Below are positions 13,807 to 22,576 of a stretch of 41,764 nucleotides of DNA, piece by piece. The translations under genes were made by a program, and so were the position numbers. The stretch is from Bacteroidales bacterium. Lineage in GTDB: Bacteria; Bacteroidota; Bacteroidia; Bacteroidales; UBA932. Positions within the stretch are counted from its first letter, which is position 1; each line of letters begins with the position of its first letter. The DNA lies in assembly GCA_017446775.1 (NCBI GenBank), contig JAFSQE010000003.1, positions 1 to 41,764 of the forward strand. The letters run 5' to 3'. Under the pieces are notes generated by a model. The model was not told where the DNA came from. It did not search any database and worked only from the letters and a program-made list of their open reading frames with translations.

Positions 13807-16593
13807 ATGATTAAATCCGTTTTTAAAATCGCATTGGCGACGATGGCCCTGGCGGTCGCTTACATCGCTTCACCCACAGTCGTAAACGCCAGGCAAACAG
13901 CCACAGACGTTCCGGTAACAAGCGCAGCCTCTTCTGCCCTTAGTCGCATAGCGCCTGCGGAGCGCCCCTATACCCATATCCTCAAATCGCAGAAAGAACA
14001 TGGCGGCGATTATGTCTGGAAGATGAAGAAGGCTTCAGATGTGGGTGTGCCTGCAGAGAAGCTCTCGCTGCCGGGCTTTGATGATACAGACTGGATGGAG
14101 GCGATTGTGCCGGGCACGGTGCTGCATTCGCTGGTAGAGAACGGCGTCTACCCCGACCCGTATTATGCCGACAATAACGATATCGAGAAGAACCTGATTC
14201 CCGACCTGGCGCACGCCGGCCGCGACGAATATACCTATTGGTTCCGCACAAAGCTGGAGTTTCCTTACGAAACGGACCCCGGCCGCCGTATCTGGATGCA
14301 GCTGAACGGTGTGAACTACCACGCCGAGGTGTGGCTCAACGGCCGCCTGCTCACCACCTGGACCGGAATGTTCTGGGAGGAGAGGGTAGAGATAAGCGAG
14401 TTTATCCGGCTGAAAGGGGAGAACGTGCTGGCCATAAAGGTGACCCCGATTGACAGCCCCGGTACGCTGGCGGGCCGCACATGGGGCGCCGGCAAGGAGT
14501 TCCACAACGGTGGCGACGGCTGGATAGGCCGCAACGTGACCATGCTTATGAGCGCTGGCTGGGACTTTACATTCTACGACGGTGTGCGCGACCGCAACAC
14601 CGGCATCTGGAAGGATATCAAGATTTATCAGACCCGCGAGGCGAGCGTCTTCAACCCGTTCATAAAATCAGAACTTTCCCATCCCAACTACGACCAGGCC
14701 CGCGAGACTATCTCCGTAGAGGTGCTCAACAACACTATGGGCGAGCTTAACCTTGATGTGGAGGCGGAGATAGAGGGCACCGGCATCGTGGTCTCGAAAC
14801 CGGTAAAACTGCTCCGCTGCGAGAAGCGGGAGGTGACCTTCACCCCGGAGGAGTTCCCGCAGCTGGTAATCAAGAACCCCAAACTCTGGTGGCCCGTAAA
14901 CAAAGGTCCCCAGAATCTGTATAACCTAAAGGTGAGGGCGGTGATCCGCGGCACCAGGGTCGACGAGGCTAAGATCCGCTTTGGTATCCGAGAGGTACGT
15001 GCCGACCGCAATACCCCCGACAAGTCCAAGACCTTCTATGTGAACGGCCGGCAGATATTCATCCAGGGCACCAACTGGATTCCGGAGGCGATGTGCCGTG
15101 CAGATGATGCGCGTATCTACGCCCAGCTGCGCTACACCGCCCAGACCGGCATCAACCTGCTGCGCCTGTGGGGAGGCGGCATTACCGAGAGCGACTACTT
15201 CTACTCCCTGTGCGACGAACTGGGTATCCTGGTGTGGGAGGAGTTCTGGATGACGGGAGATACCAAGCACCCCGTGGACCAGGGCGTCTACCTTAAGAAC
15301 GTGGCATCTGCCATAAGGCGCACCCGCACCCATCCGTGCCTGGCATTTTACGTATGCTCCAACGAGTCTACCTACACCCAGGGCGTTCCCGAGCTGGTAA
15401 AGATGCTGGACGGCACGCTCCCTTATCAGATGCAGAGCGAGTGCGACGGCGTGCACGACGGCAGCCCCTACAAGACGGTGAATCCCATGAGTTATTACGA
15501 GAACACCGCATCGGAGCGTGGCAGCCGGGTGGACGGCTTCAACCCGGAGTACGGCGCCCCCTGTCTCCCCACGGCAGAGTGCATAAAGGAGATGATGGAT
15601 GAAAAGGACTGGTGGCCCATCGGCGGCCCGGTGTGGAACTATATGGAGGGCAACGGCTTTTACAAGATGACCACCCTCTACAAGGATATGACCGACCAGT
15701 TTGGCGAGTCGAACAACATAGACGAATATGCAGAGCGCGCCCAGATAGTGGGAGCGATGATGTACCGCGGCATCAGCGACGTATGGCGCTACAACCAGCT
15801 TGGCAGCGGTGACCGTTTCTGCAGCGGCTACCTGTTCTGGTTCCACAACAGCCCGATTCCCCAGACCCCCAGCCGCATGTGGCACTGGAGCCTGGAGCCC
15901 ACTGCGGCCCTTTACGCCATGGCCAATGCCAGCGAGCCCGTCCATCCGATATTCGACTACATAAAGAACACCGTATCGGTTGCAAACGATTTGGTGGAGG
16001 CGCTTCCCGGCTGCAGGCTCACCGCCGAGGTGATCGACGTCCCCGGACGCCGCGTCCTAAAGCAAGAGGCCAGGGTGGATGTCCCCGCAGAGGGCACGGC
16101 ATGCGACGTGATAAAACTCGACTTCCCGGAGAACATCTATCCGGTACATTTCATCAAGCTGCGCCTGTACAATGCAGAGGGCAAGGAGACCGGCAGCTGC
16201 TTCTACTGGCGTTCTACCGATGAGTACAAGGGTGCCAACACCGTGAGCGGCCCTTGCACAGCCGGCTTCCAGGCCATCAATAACCTGCCCATGATCAAGT
16301 TGCGGGCAAAGGTTTCTCAAGGTCATGACGCGGCCGGTGAACATGTGACAACCGTTACACTTAAGAATACTGCCAGGACGGTGGCGTTCTTTACCCGCCT
16401 GCAGTGGCTGGGACCCGACGGAAAAAGCGTGCGCCCGTCGTTCTACAGCGACAACTTCTTCTGCATGATGCCGGGCGAAAGCCGCACCATCAGTATCAAC
16501 AACCTGACTAAAGATTTGCCGGCAGGCAAATACACCCTGGTTGTGGGCGGTTTCCGCCAGAGCGAGCAGCGCTTTACCGTAGAGGTTAAATGA
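13807..16593 (+). CDS. Secreted GH2-family glycoside hydrolase (beta-mannosidase / exo-beta-glucosaminidase-like)
   Basis: The 928-residue protein has a Sec signal peptide (cleavage near VNA-RQ). An N-terminal GH2 sugar-binding jelly roll (about 60-250, with WMEAIVPGTVLHSL and GVNYHAEVWLNG), an Ig-like domain (about 270-400) and a TIM barrel (about 410-700) follow. The acid/base is E520 in CSNEST and the likely nucleophile E581 in NPEYGAP. RLWGGG and the overall length resemble beta-mannosidase and CsxA-type exo-glucosaminidases more than beta-galactosidases. C-terminal beta domains complete the protein. First gene of the operon; its stop overlaps the next start by four bases. Periplasmic exo-acting removal of a terminal sugar is expected; the sugar is unknown. 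Confidence 0.88.
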   Translation: MIKSVFKIALATMALAVAYIASPTVVNARQTATDVPVTSAASSALSRIAPAERPYTHILKSQKEHGGDYVWKMKKASDVGVPAEKLSLPGFDDTDWMEAIVPGTVLHSLVENGVYPDPYYADNNDIEKNLIPDLAHAGRDEYTYWFRTKLEFPYETDPGRRIWMQLNGVNYHAEVWLNGRLLTTWTGMFWEERVEISEFIRLKGENVLAIKVTPIDSPGTLAGRTWGAGKEFHNGGDGWIGRNVTMLMSAGWDFTFYDGVRDRNTGIWKDIKIYQTREASVFNPFIKSELSHPNYDQARETISVEVLNNTMGELNLDVEAEIEGTGIVVSKPVKLLRCEKREVTFTPEEFPQLVIKNPKLWWPVNKGPQNLYNLKVRAVIRGTRVDEAKIRFGIREVRADRNTPDKSKTFYVNGRQIFIQGTNWIPEAMCRADDARIYAQLRYTAQTGINLLRLWGGGITESDYFYSLCDELGILVWEEFWMTGDTKHPVDQGVYLKNVASAIRRTRTHPCLAFYVCSNESTYTQGVPELVKMLDGTLPYQMQSECDGVHDGSPYKTVNPMSYYENTASERGSRVDGFNPEYGAPCLPTAECIKEMMDEKDWWPIGGPVWNYMEGNGFYKMTTLYKDMTDQFGESNNIDEYAERAQIVGAMMYRGISDVWRYNQLGSGDRFCSGYLFWFHNSPIPQTPSRMWHWSLEPTAALYAMANASEPVHPIFDYIKNTVSVANDLVEALPGCRLTAEVIDVPGRRVLKQEARVDVPAEGTACDVIKLDFPENIYPVHFIKLRLYNAEGKETGSCFYWRSTDEYKGANTVSGPCTAGFQAINNLPMIKLRAKVSQGHDAAGEHVTTVTLKNTARTVAFFTRLQWLGPDGKSVRPSFYSDNFFCMMPGESRTISINNLTKDLPAGKYTLVVGGFRQSEQRFTVEVK

Positions 16594-17873
16594 GACGACT
16601 ACTGACCATACTTTTGCTGGCGTTGCTGACCGTATCGTGCGGCCAGACGACGCTCAAACGCGCCATAGCAGAGGATACTCTCATGACGCAGGTAGACAGT
16701 ATGGCCCGCGCGCTGGCCGCAACCGGCTTCAACGCCGGCAGCGTGTACAAAGAGATATGGATCCGCGACTTCAACACCTTCATCGAGCTTTCGCTGGAGG
16801 TTATGCCGGTAGAGGAGATTCGCGAAGTGCTGGATACCTTTATCGATTTCAAGGCGGCTGACGGCAACATCCCCGATGCATTCGTGGAGGTGGCCGATAC
16901 TGAGGGGCTTGGCTATAAATACCGCTTCTGTGATGCCCGTCCCGGTATGGCGGCCCACAAAAACACTGTGGAGACCGATCAGGAGAGCTCTTTTGTGCAG
17001 GCGGTGGCGCAGTATGTGACCCTGACCGGCGATAAAGATTATCTTAGTGTCAACCGTGCCGGCAAAACCGTGCTGGAGCATCTGGAAGATGCGATGCTTT
17101 TCCTGCGCCGCTATAAGTGGAACGATACTTATGGCCTGATTACCGGCGCCACCACCGCCGACTGGGGTGACGTGCAGCCGGAACATGGCTGGGGCGTGGA
17201 GATTGACGAGAACACTCACTACACCATCGATATCTACGACAATGCGATGTTCGCCCTTGCGCTGGGCGATCTGGCGGCCCTCTGCGAAAAGGCAGGAGAA
17301 ACAGAGAAGGCGACCCGGTGGCATGCTCTCAGGGACAGCGTGTCGCATAATGTCCGTGCCCACCTCTGGGATGCAGAAAACCAGAAGTTCCGCCCTCACA
17401 TCTACCTTGACGGTTCTCCGTTCCCCGTGGAGTTCAAAGAAGAAGAGATTTACTACCACGGCGGTACGGCCGTGGCGGCTCTGGCGGGCATCCTCACAAA
17501 GAAAGAGGTGGCCCGGGCCAACAAGAGGATGCTGGCCAACATGAAAGCGGCGGGGGCGCAGAGCATCGGCCTTACGATGTATCCGGCATATCCCGACGGC
17601 TTTTTTGCCAACCCCATGATGGGGGCATACCAATATCAGAACGGAGGCGACTGGACCTGGTTTGGCGCCCGCTGGATACAGGCGCTGGTAAAGTACGGCT
17701 TTTTGAAAGAGGCCTATTGCGAGGCGAAACCGATGCTGCAAAGAAGCGCAGAAGTGGGCTTTTACGAATGGTATCATCTGGACGGATCTCCCGTGGGGAG
17801 CGGCACCTATCGCGGTACGGCAGGCGTCCTGTTCAAAGCCAACCGGATGATGCGCGAAGCGGCGGCCCGATAG
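16590..17873 (+). CDS. (alpha/alpha)6-barrel glycosidase-like lipoprotein
   Basis: The 427-residue lipoprotein (LLTVSCG, Cys17) is built of helical hairpins typical of the six-hairpin glycosidase superfamily (GH15/GH37/GH63/GH100, amylo-alpha-1,6-glucosidase C-domain). IWIRDFNTFI near residue 55, TADWGDV near 190 and GGDWTWFGARW near 350 match conserved surfaces around the active site in these families (WxRD, W-G-D). The precise family and substrate are not evident. It is translationally coupled to the GH2 gene and probably acts on the same glycan at the periplasmic or outer-membrane face. Confidence 0.7.
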   Translation: MRRLLTILLLALLTVSCGQTTLKRAIAEDTLMTQVDSMARALAATGFNAGSVYKEIWIRDFNTFIELSLEVMPVEEIREVLDTFIDFKAADGNIPDAFVEVADTEGLGYKYRFCDARPGMAAHKNTVETDQESSFVQAVAQYVTLTGDKDYLSVNRAGKTVLEHLEDAMLFLRRYKWNDTYGLITGATTADWGDVQPEHGWGVEIDENTHYTIDIYDNAMFALALGDLAALCEKAGETEKATRWHALRDSVSHNVRAHLWDAENQKFRPHIYLDGSPFPVEFKEEEIYYHGGTAVAALAGILTKKEVARANKRMLANMKAAGAQSIGLTMYPAYPDGFFANPMMGAYQYQNGGDWTWFGARWIQALVKYGFLKEAYCEAKPMLQRSAEVGFYEWYHLDGSPVGSGTYRGTAGVLFKANRMMREAAAR

Positions 17874-17880
17874 GGTTGCA

Positions 17881-17920
17881 TTTTTGTCAAAAAAGATTGA
17901 AATTTGTTAAAATATAATAC
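17881..17920 (+). promoter_or_regulatory. Possible internal promoter before the Gfo/Idh/MocA gene
   Basis: This 55-base gap is strikingly A+T-rich compared with its surroundings. It contains TTTG (17883-17886) and, 21 bases on, TAAAATAT, a weak match to TAnnTTTG. It may allow separate expression of the downstream genes. Confidence 0.3.
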
Positions 17921-17928
17921 ATCATCTT

Positions 17929-19383
17929 ATGAATAACATTTCCAGACGCAAATTCATAAAGGTCGGTGCAGTAGGTGCAGCCGGTGCCCTGGCCGCCACT
18001 ACCGGCCTCAACGCAATGGAGGCAATGGATCCTCGCAAGAAGAAAAAAGAACCCGCCCCCGCTCCCAAGCCGGAGAAGGTTAAGATGGCAGCTGTAGGTA
18101 TCGCCAACCGCGGCCGTCAGATTATCCAGGAATTCGATGCCACCGGCCTGTGCGAATTCGTGGCCCTCTGCGACGTGGATCCAAAGAGCAAGGAGAGCCA
18201 GATGACCATTGCAGAGCACCCCAATGCAAAGCTCTTTACCGATTTCCGCAAGCTGTTTGACGAATACGGAAAGGAGTTTGATGCTGTCTGCATCGCGATT
18301 CCGGACTTTGCCCATTTCCCCGTGGCAATGCTGGCGCTTAACCAGGGCAAGCATGTGTATGTAGAGAAACCTATGGCCCGCACCTTCTACGAGTGTCAGC
18401 TGATGATGGATGCTGCCCGCCGTCACCCGGAACTGGTGACCCAGGTAGGCAACCAGGGGCACTCCGAGGCCAATTACTGGCAGTTCAAGACCTGGTACGA
18501 AGCCGGCATCATCAAGGATGTATACCGTATCGACGCCCATTTCAACAGCTGGCGCCGCTGGTATCCGTATGACCCTTCAATCACCCGCTATCCCGAGGCA
18601 GAGCCCGTTCCGGAAGGGATGGACTGGGACACCTGGCTCACCACAGCCGCATGGCACGACTATAACGGCAAGTACCACCCGGGCAACTGGCGCGGCTGGT
18701 TTGACTTTGGCCTTGGCGCAATCGGCGACTGGGCTGCGCACATTATAGACACCTGCCACGAGTTCCTGCAGCTGGGTCTGCCCTATGAGGTCGATCCCGT
18801 GAAGATTACCGATGGCAACGACTATTTCTTCCCCAAGGAGACAACCCTCAAGTTCAAGTTCGCAAGCCGCGGCAGCATGCCTCCCGTAGAGCTCACCTGG
18901 TACGACGGCGAGAAGAACTTCCCGCCTCTGCCGGCTGGTTACGGCCCCACATCCAACGATGCCGCCGACGTGCCCGCCACCAATATGGACGGCACCTTTA
19001 CCCCGTCTTCACTCAGCCCCGGCAAGGTTATCTACAGCAAGGACCTCATCTTCCGCGGCGGCAGCCACGGCTCTACCCTGCAGATCATCCCCAAGGAGAA
19101 GGCAGAGGAGATGGCTCCCTACCTTCCCGAGGTGCCCGGAACCCCTTCCAACCACTTTGCAAACTTCTTGAACGCATGCATGGGCAAGGAGAAGACCCGC
19201 TCGCCGTTCGAGGTGTTCGGCCCTATGTGCCAGACCTTTGCGCTGGGTATCATAGCCGTGCGCACCGGTCGCAAGATTACCTTCGACAAGGTCTCCAACA
19301 CCATCCTTAACGACCCGTTTGCAAACAGCCTGCTCGCAGACCGTCTGCCGCGTAAAGGATGGGATGAATACTACAAAATGTAA
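17929..19383 (+). CDS. Tat-exported Gfo/Idh/MocA-family oxidoreductase
   Basis: The 484-residue protein begins with a twin-arginine signal, SRRKFIKVG (R6, R7) then a hydrophobic Ala/Gly stretch, so it is exported folded with its bound cofactor. After a Lys/Pro-rich linker the Rossmann part starts with KMAAVGIANRGRQI. VEKPMARTF carries the family's EKP motif, and HSEAN and the alpha/beta C-terminal domain follow. The family oxidises sugar hydroxyls with tightly bound NAD(H). Paired with the DUF1080 gene 3 bases downstream, it fits the 3-keto-glycoside route, in which a C3 hydroxyl is oxidised to labilise the glycosidic bond. Confidence 0.88.
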   Translation: MNNISRRKFIKVGAVGAAGALAATTGLNAMEAMDPRKKKKEPAPAPKPEKVKMAAVGIANRGRQIIQEFDATGLCEFVALCDVDPKSKESQMTIAEHPNAKLFTDFRKLFDEYGKEFDAVCIAIPDFAHFPVAMLALNQGKHVYVEKPMARTFYECQLMMDAARRHPELVTQVGNQGHSEANYWQFKTWYEAGIIKDVYRIDAHFNSWRRWYPYDPSITRYPEAEPVPEGMDWDTWLTTAAWHDYNGKYHPGNWRGWFDFGLGAIGDWAAHIIDTCHEFLQLGLPYEVDPVKITDGNDYFFPKETTLKFKFASRGSMPPVELTWYDGEKNFPPLPAGYGPTSNDAADVPATNMDGTFTPSSLSPGKVIYSKDLIFRGGSHGSTLQIIPKEKAEEMAPYLPEVPGTPSNHFANFLNACMGKEKTRSPFEVFGPMCQTFALGIIAVRTGRKITFDKVSNTILNDPFANSLLADRLPRKGWDEYYKM

Positions 19384-19386
19384 AAT

Positions 19387-20199
19387 ATGAAAAAGATAAT
19401 CACTATACTCGCCATTGTGGCGGTGACTGCGACTTCATGCTGCTGCAATCAGAAAAAGACCTGCGAATGCGAGAAGCCCTGCTGGGGCAAGTTTGCTGCC
19501 ATGGAAGTCGCAGCAGAGCCCAATACCCTCACAGAGGAAGAGGAGGCCGACGGATGGCAGCTGCTGTTTGACGGCAATACCACAGAGGGGTGGCAGAGTG
19601 CCCGCCCTGCCAATATGGGCAAGTTCCCCGAAGGGGGCTGGGGCATAACAGAAGACGGCCTGCTGTATGTCTTTGCCGGTGACGGCGCAGAGAGTGCGAA
19701 CGGCGGCGACATCATCACCAAACGCAAGTTCGGCAACTTTGTCCTCAAGGTCGATTTCAAGATGACAGAAGGGGCCAACAGCGGCATCAAGTACTTTGTG
19801 GACCCGTTCCTCAATACCGGTGCCGGCAGCGCGATAGGCTGCGAGTTCCAGATTCTGGACGATGACAACCATCCCGATGCCAAGCTGGGCGTGAACGGCA
19901 ACCGCACCCTGGCATCGCTTTACGACCTTATTCCCTCAAAACACACCCCGCTGGAGGCGGCATCCAAATTTGACTGGCATACCGCCATGATTGTAGTGGA
20001 CGGGTGCCACGTGGAGCACTGGCTGGACGGCGAAAAGGTTGTGGAGTATATGCGTAACAGCCAGATGTGGGATGCACTGGTAGACTACAGCAAATACCGC
20101 GACTGGCCAAACTTTGGCAACTACGAGCAGGGTTACATCCTGCTGCAGGACCACGGCCATCAGGTATTCTTCAGGAACATCAAGATCAAGGAGCTGTAG
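19387..20199 (+). CDS. DUF1080-family lipoprotein (3-keto-glycoside hydrolase/lyase-like)
   Basis: The 270-residue lipoprotein has a Cys-rich start (TATSCCCNQ). From about residue 55 it shows the DUF1080 jelly roll: [49 protein letters not shown], and the closing [16 protein letters not shown]1080 enzymes act on 3-keto-glycosides and 3-keto-disaccharides. The preceding Tat-exported oxidoreductase would make such substrates in the same compartment. The CECEKPC cluster just after the anchor is unusual and may bind metal or simply be a linker. Confidence 0.85.
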   Translation: MKKIITILAIVAVTATSCCCNQKKTCECEKPCWGKFAAMEVAAEPNTLTEEEEADGWQLLFDGNTTEGWQSARPANMGKFPEGGWGITEDGLLYVFAGDGAESANGGDIITKRKFGNFVLKVDFKMTEGANSGIKYFVDPFLNTGAGSAIGCEFQILDDDNHPDAKLGVNGNRTLASLYDLIPSKHTPLEAASKFDWHTAMIVVDGCHVEHWLDGEKVVEYMRNSQMWDALVDYSKYRDWPNFGNYEQGYILLQDHGHQVFFRNIKIKEL

Positions 20200-20202
20200 C
20201 GG

Positions 20203-20427
20203 ATGAAAGATACCATAATAACGGCAAAGCGTAAGCGGACTGAGATTATCTCTATCTCAGTCTGCTTTGCACTTGCGGTGTTGATAAACATCGGCTGTAT
20301 TATATACTATAAAACCACTTTCTATGAGATATTTACCCAGATGGGCTACACTCTGGTGATAACCCTTGTACTCTATCTGGTGTGGATTCTTTTAAGGCTG
20401 CTGGGCAGGCTGTTCAAGAAACGCTGA
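20203..20427 (+). CDS. Small two-helix membrane protein, unknown function
   Basis: The 74-residue protein has two predicted membrane helices (about 16-38 and 47-68), a basic N-terminal segment (AKRKRTE) and a basic C-terminus (RLFKKR), so both ends probably face the cytoplasm. It sits 3 bases after the DUF1080 stop and 4 bases before the ApbE homologue, so it is real and co-translated. No family recognised; it may be a membrane partner of the neighbouring redox proteins. Confidence 0.65.
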   Translation: MKDTIITAKRKRTEIISISVCFALAVLINIGCIIYYKTTFYEIFTQMGYTLVITLVLYLVWILLRLLGRLFKKR

Positions 20428-20431
20428 TATT

Positions 20432-21292
20432 ATGTCCGAGTTCATTTACAGCACACGCAACCCTCAGGTCCCCGTGGCGTACTCGCGCTGCAATGCGATG
20501 CATACGCAGTGCGAGATTCTGCTGCCGAATATGGCAGAGGGGGATGCTCGTGCGCTGGTAAATGACATTTGGGCGATGGTGGCTGCGGCAGATGCAGCCT
20601 ACAACCGCTTCAGAAACGGCAGCCCCCTGTCTGTCATAAACCGCAATGCGGCCCGCGAGGCGGTTGAGGTAGACGACGAGATGTTCCTGCTGCTGGAACT
20701 ATCAGAAACATTCCGTAAAAGCACCCTCGGCTGGTTCGACATCACCGCCAATGCCGCCTCGCGCCTGAGTGACAGGCATCTGGAACTGGATGCTGCCAGA
20801 CACACGGTGCGCTTCTTTTCCGACGGCATCAGTCTGGACATGGGCGGCATCGCCAAGGGTTTCGTCCTGGAAAAGACGGTCAAAATGGTGTCCGGTGCCA
20901 CCTCTGCGGCGCTGATTTCGTTTGGTGGCAGTTCCACCGCGGCTGTCGGTTCCCATCCGATGGGCGCCCCCTGGCCGGTGTCTGTGGCCCATCCGTTCTA
21001 TGCGGACAGGCCGCTGAATACATTCAACCTTGAAAACAACTCCCTCTCGGTATCGGGCAAGGACCCCTCCGGAAGGGGACATATCATAGACCCCACGACC
21101 GGCAATATCGTCTCAAAGGAGGCGATGGTGGCAGCCTGCGGAGCCTCGCCGCTGGTAACGGAGGTTCTCTCCACTGCGATGTGGCTGGCCCCGGAGAGCG
21201 ACCGTGCGGAGATACTCGCAGCCTTTACTGGCTACCAGGCGTGGGAATTACTGCCGCTGGCAACCGGCGGCGCAAAAGTCAACCGCTTATGA
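20432..21292 (+). CDS. apbE: ApbE-family FAD:protein FMN transferase homologue without signal peptide
   Basis: The 286-residue protein has ApbE landmarks: YNRFRNGSPLSVINR near residue 55, SLDMGGIAKGFVLEK (the SLDLGGIAKGY-type motif) near 135, ISFGGSSTAAVG where most ApbEs have N-x-GG, and HIIDPTTG. ApbE attaches FMN to Thr/Ser of target proteins. Most ApbEs are exported lipoproteins, but this N-terminus (MSEFIYSTRNPQ) shows no signal, suggesting cytoplasmic action or a repurposed enzyme. No clear flavinylation target is encoded nearby. It overlaps the next gene by four bases. Confidence 0.85.
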   Translation: MSEFIYSTRNPQVPVAYSRCNAMHTQCEILLPNMAEGDARALVNDIWAMVAAADAAYNRFRNGSPLSVINRNAAREAVEVDDEMFLLLELSETFRKSTLGWFDITANAASRLSDRHLELDAARHTVRFFSDGISLDMGGIAKGFVLEKTVKMVSGATSAALISFGGSSTAAVGSHPMGAPWPVSVAHPFYADRPLNTFNLENNSLSVSGKDPSGRGHIIDPTTGNIVSKEAMVAACGASPLVTEVLSTAMWLAPESDRAEILAAFTGYQAWELLPLATGGAKVNRL

Positions 21293-22560
21293 ACCGAAAA
21301 GAATTTTTGACAAATATGGGTGCGCTGGCCGCGGGGGCAATGCTTTTCCCGTGGCTGACTGCCTGCACCCCGGAAAAGCAGAAGGATGCTGCCGGAGGCA
21401 AGGCCCGTCTTGGAATAATAGGCACCGGCAGCCGCGGCCGCTTCCATCTGGCAAACCTGCTGGAAGACGATCTGGTGCAGGTGGTGGCGATCTGCGACGA
21501 CTACAGGCCACATCTGGACGAGGCGGCGGCGATGTGCCCCGGTGCGCGTCTGTATAGCGACTACCACGCCCTTCTGGAGGACAGCGAGGTGGACGGAGTG
21601 GTTATCTGCACCCCGTTGAGCATGCATTCGCAGATGACCATCGATTCTTTTGCTGCAGGCAAGCACGTCTTTTGCGAGAAGGCGCTGGCCTGGAGTGTGC
21701 AGCAGCTCACCGACATGTACTCTGCATGGAAGGCTTCCGGCAAAGTCCTGATGGTTGGACAGCAGCGCCTCTACGATCCCAAGTACGTCAAGGCGATGGA
21801 ACTAGTGGCGGGCGGTGCGATAGGTCAGGTGGTGGGCATCCGCAACTACTGGTACCGCAACAACGACTGGCGGCGGCCGGTGGACGATCCCAGTCAGGAG
21901 CGCCGTATCAACTGGCGCCTCTACCAGCAGTATTCCCGCGGCCTTATGGCAGAGCTTGCCTGCCATCAGCTGCAGAACGGCTCGTGGGCCATGGGAGGCC
22001 TCCGACCCGATTACGTTTCGGGTACCGGCAGCATAATGTTCTACAAGGATGGCCGCGAAGTCTTTGACAATGTCGCCGCTATATACCAGTATCCCAACGG
22101 GGTCCACATGACCTTCGACAGTATAATCGCCAACAAGCATTTTGCCATGGGAGAGCAGATCCTGGGCAGTGAAGGGACAATTGACCTGGTACGCGGCGTC
22201 ATGTACAGCGAGCAGCCCCGCCGCCGCGCCGGCCTTAGGCAGATGCTGGAGCAGATAGAGCAGGGGATACTATCCAACGCTGCCTTTGCCGGATCTTCGT
22301 GGGTTACCGAGGCTCCCGGCACAGACAAAGGGATCCGCTTTGTGGATAACGTCTCCGTGGTGGACGGCGCAAGCAGCGTCGGCTTTTCCGGCGATGGTTC
22401 TGTGGAGCTGATGCACGCCTACGCATTGGCGGTAATAACCGGTGTGCAGCCCGCAGAGATTGTGGAAGAGGCTTGCTGGTCTACCCTGCTGGCACTGCTG
22501 GGCGACGAAGCCACCCGCACGGCAAGCCGCATAGATATCCCTAAAGACCTGTTTGAATAA
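21289..22560 (+). CDS. Exported Gfo/Idh/MocA-family oxidoreductase, second copy (lipoprotein-like)
   Basis: The 423-residue protein starts MNRKEFL followed by a hydrophobic stretch ending LTACTP (Cys26), so it looks lipidated; the twin Arg of the other copy is Arg-Lys here. The Rossmann start is RLGIIGTGSRGRFHL, the family's CEKAL appears near residue 130, and an alpha/beta substrate domain follows. The start at 21289 was chosen because it overlaps the ApbE stop as ATGA and precedes the signal sequence; the frame extends further upstream only inside apbE. Two exported oxidoreductases in one operon suggests sequential or alternative oxidation of sugar hydroxyls. Confidence 0.85.
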   Translation: MNRKEFLTNMGALAAGAMLFPWLTACTPEKQKDAAGGKARLGIIGTGSRGRFHLANLLEDDLVQVVAICDDYRPHLDEAAAMCPGARLYSDYHALLEDSEVDGVVICTPLSMHSQMTIDSFAAGKHVFCEKALAWSVQQLTDMYSAWKASGKVLMVGQQRLYDPKYVKAMELVAGGAIGQVVGIRNYWYRNNDWRRPVDDPSQERRINWRLYQQYSRGLMAELACHQLQNGSWAMGGLRPDYVSGTGSIMFYKDGREVFDNVAAIYQYPNGVHMTFDSIIANKHFAMGEQILGSEGTIDLVRGVMYSEQPRRRAGLRQMLEQIEQGILSNAAFAGSSWVTEAPGTDKGIRFVDNVSVVDGASSVGFSGDGSVELMHAYALAVITGVQPAEIVEEACWSTLLALLGDEATRTASRIDIPKDLFE

Positions 22561-22576
22561 GCAAAGGAGTATGGAT

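Noticed and set aside
14926-15945. Long antisense open frame opposite the GH2 gene (others opposite the Big2/propeller gene at 23192-24982 and the SusC gene)
   Set aside because: They arise from G+C-rich codon use on the other strand; the sense genes have clear domains and the antisense products show no family or signal.
17134-17165. LITGATTAD in the six-hairpin glycosidase as an ApbE flavinylation site
   Set aside because: The sixth position is Ala instead of Ser/Thr and the segment matches a conserved glycosidase surface leading to DWGD, not an FMN-binding domain.
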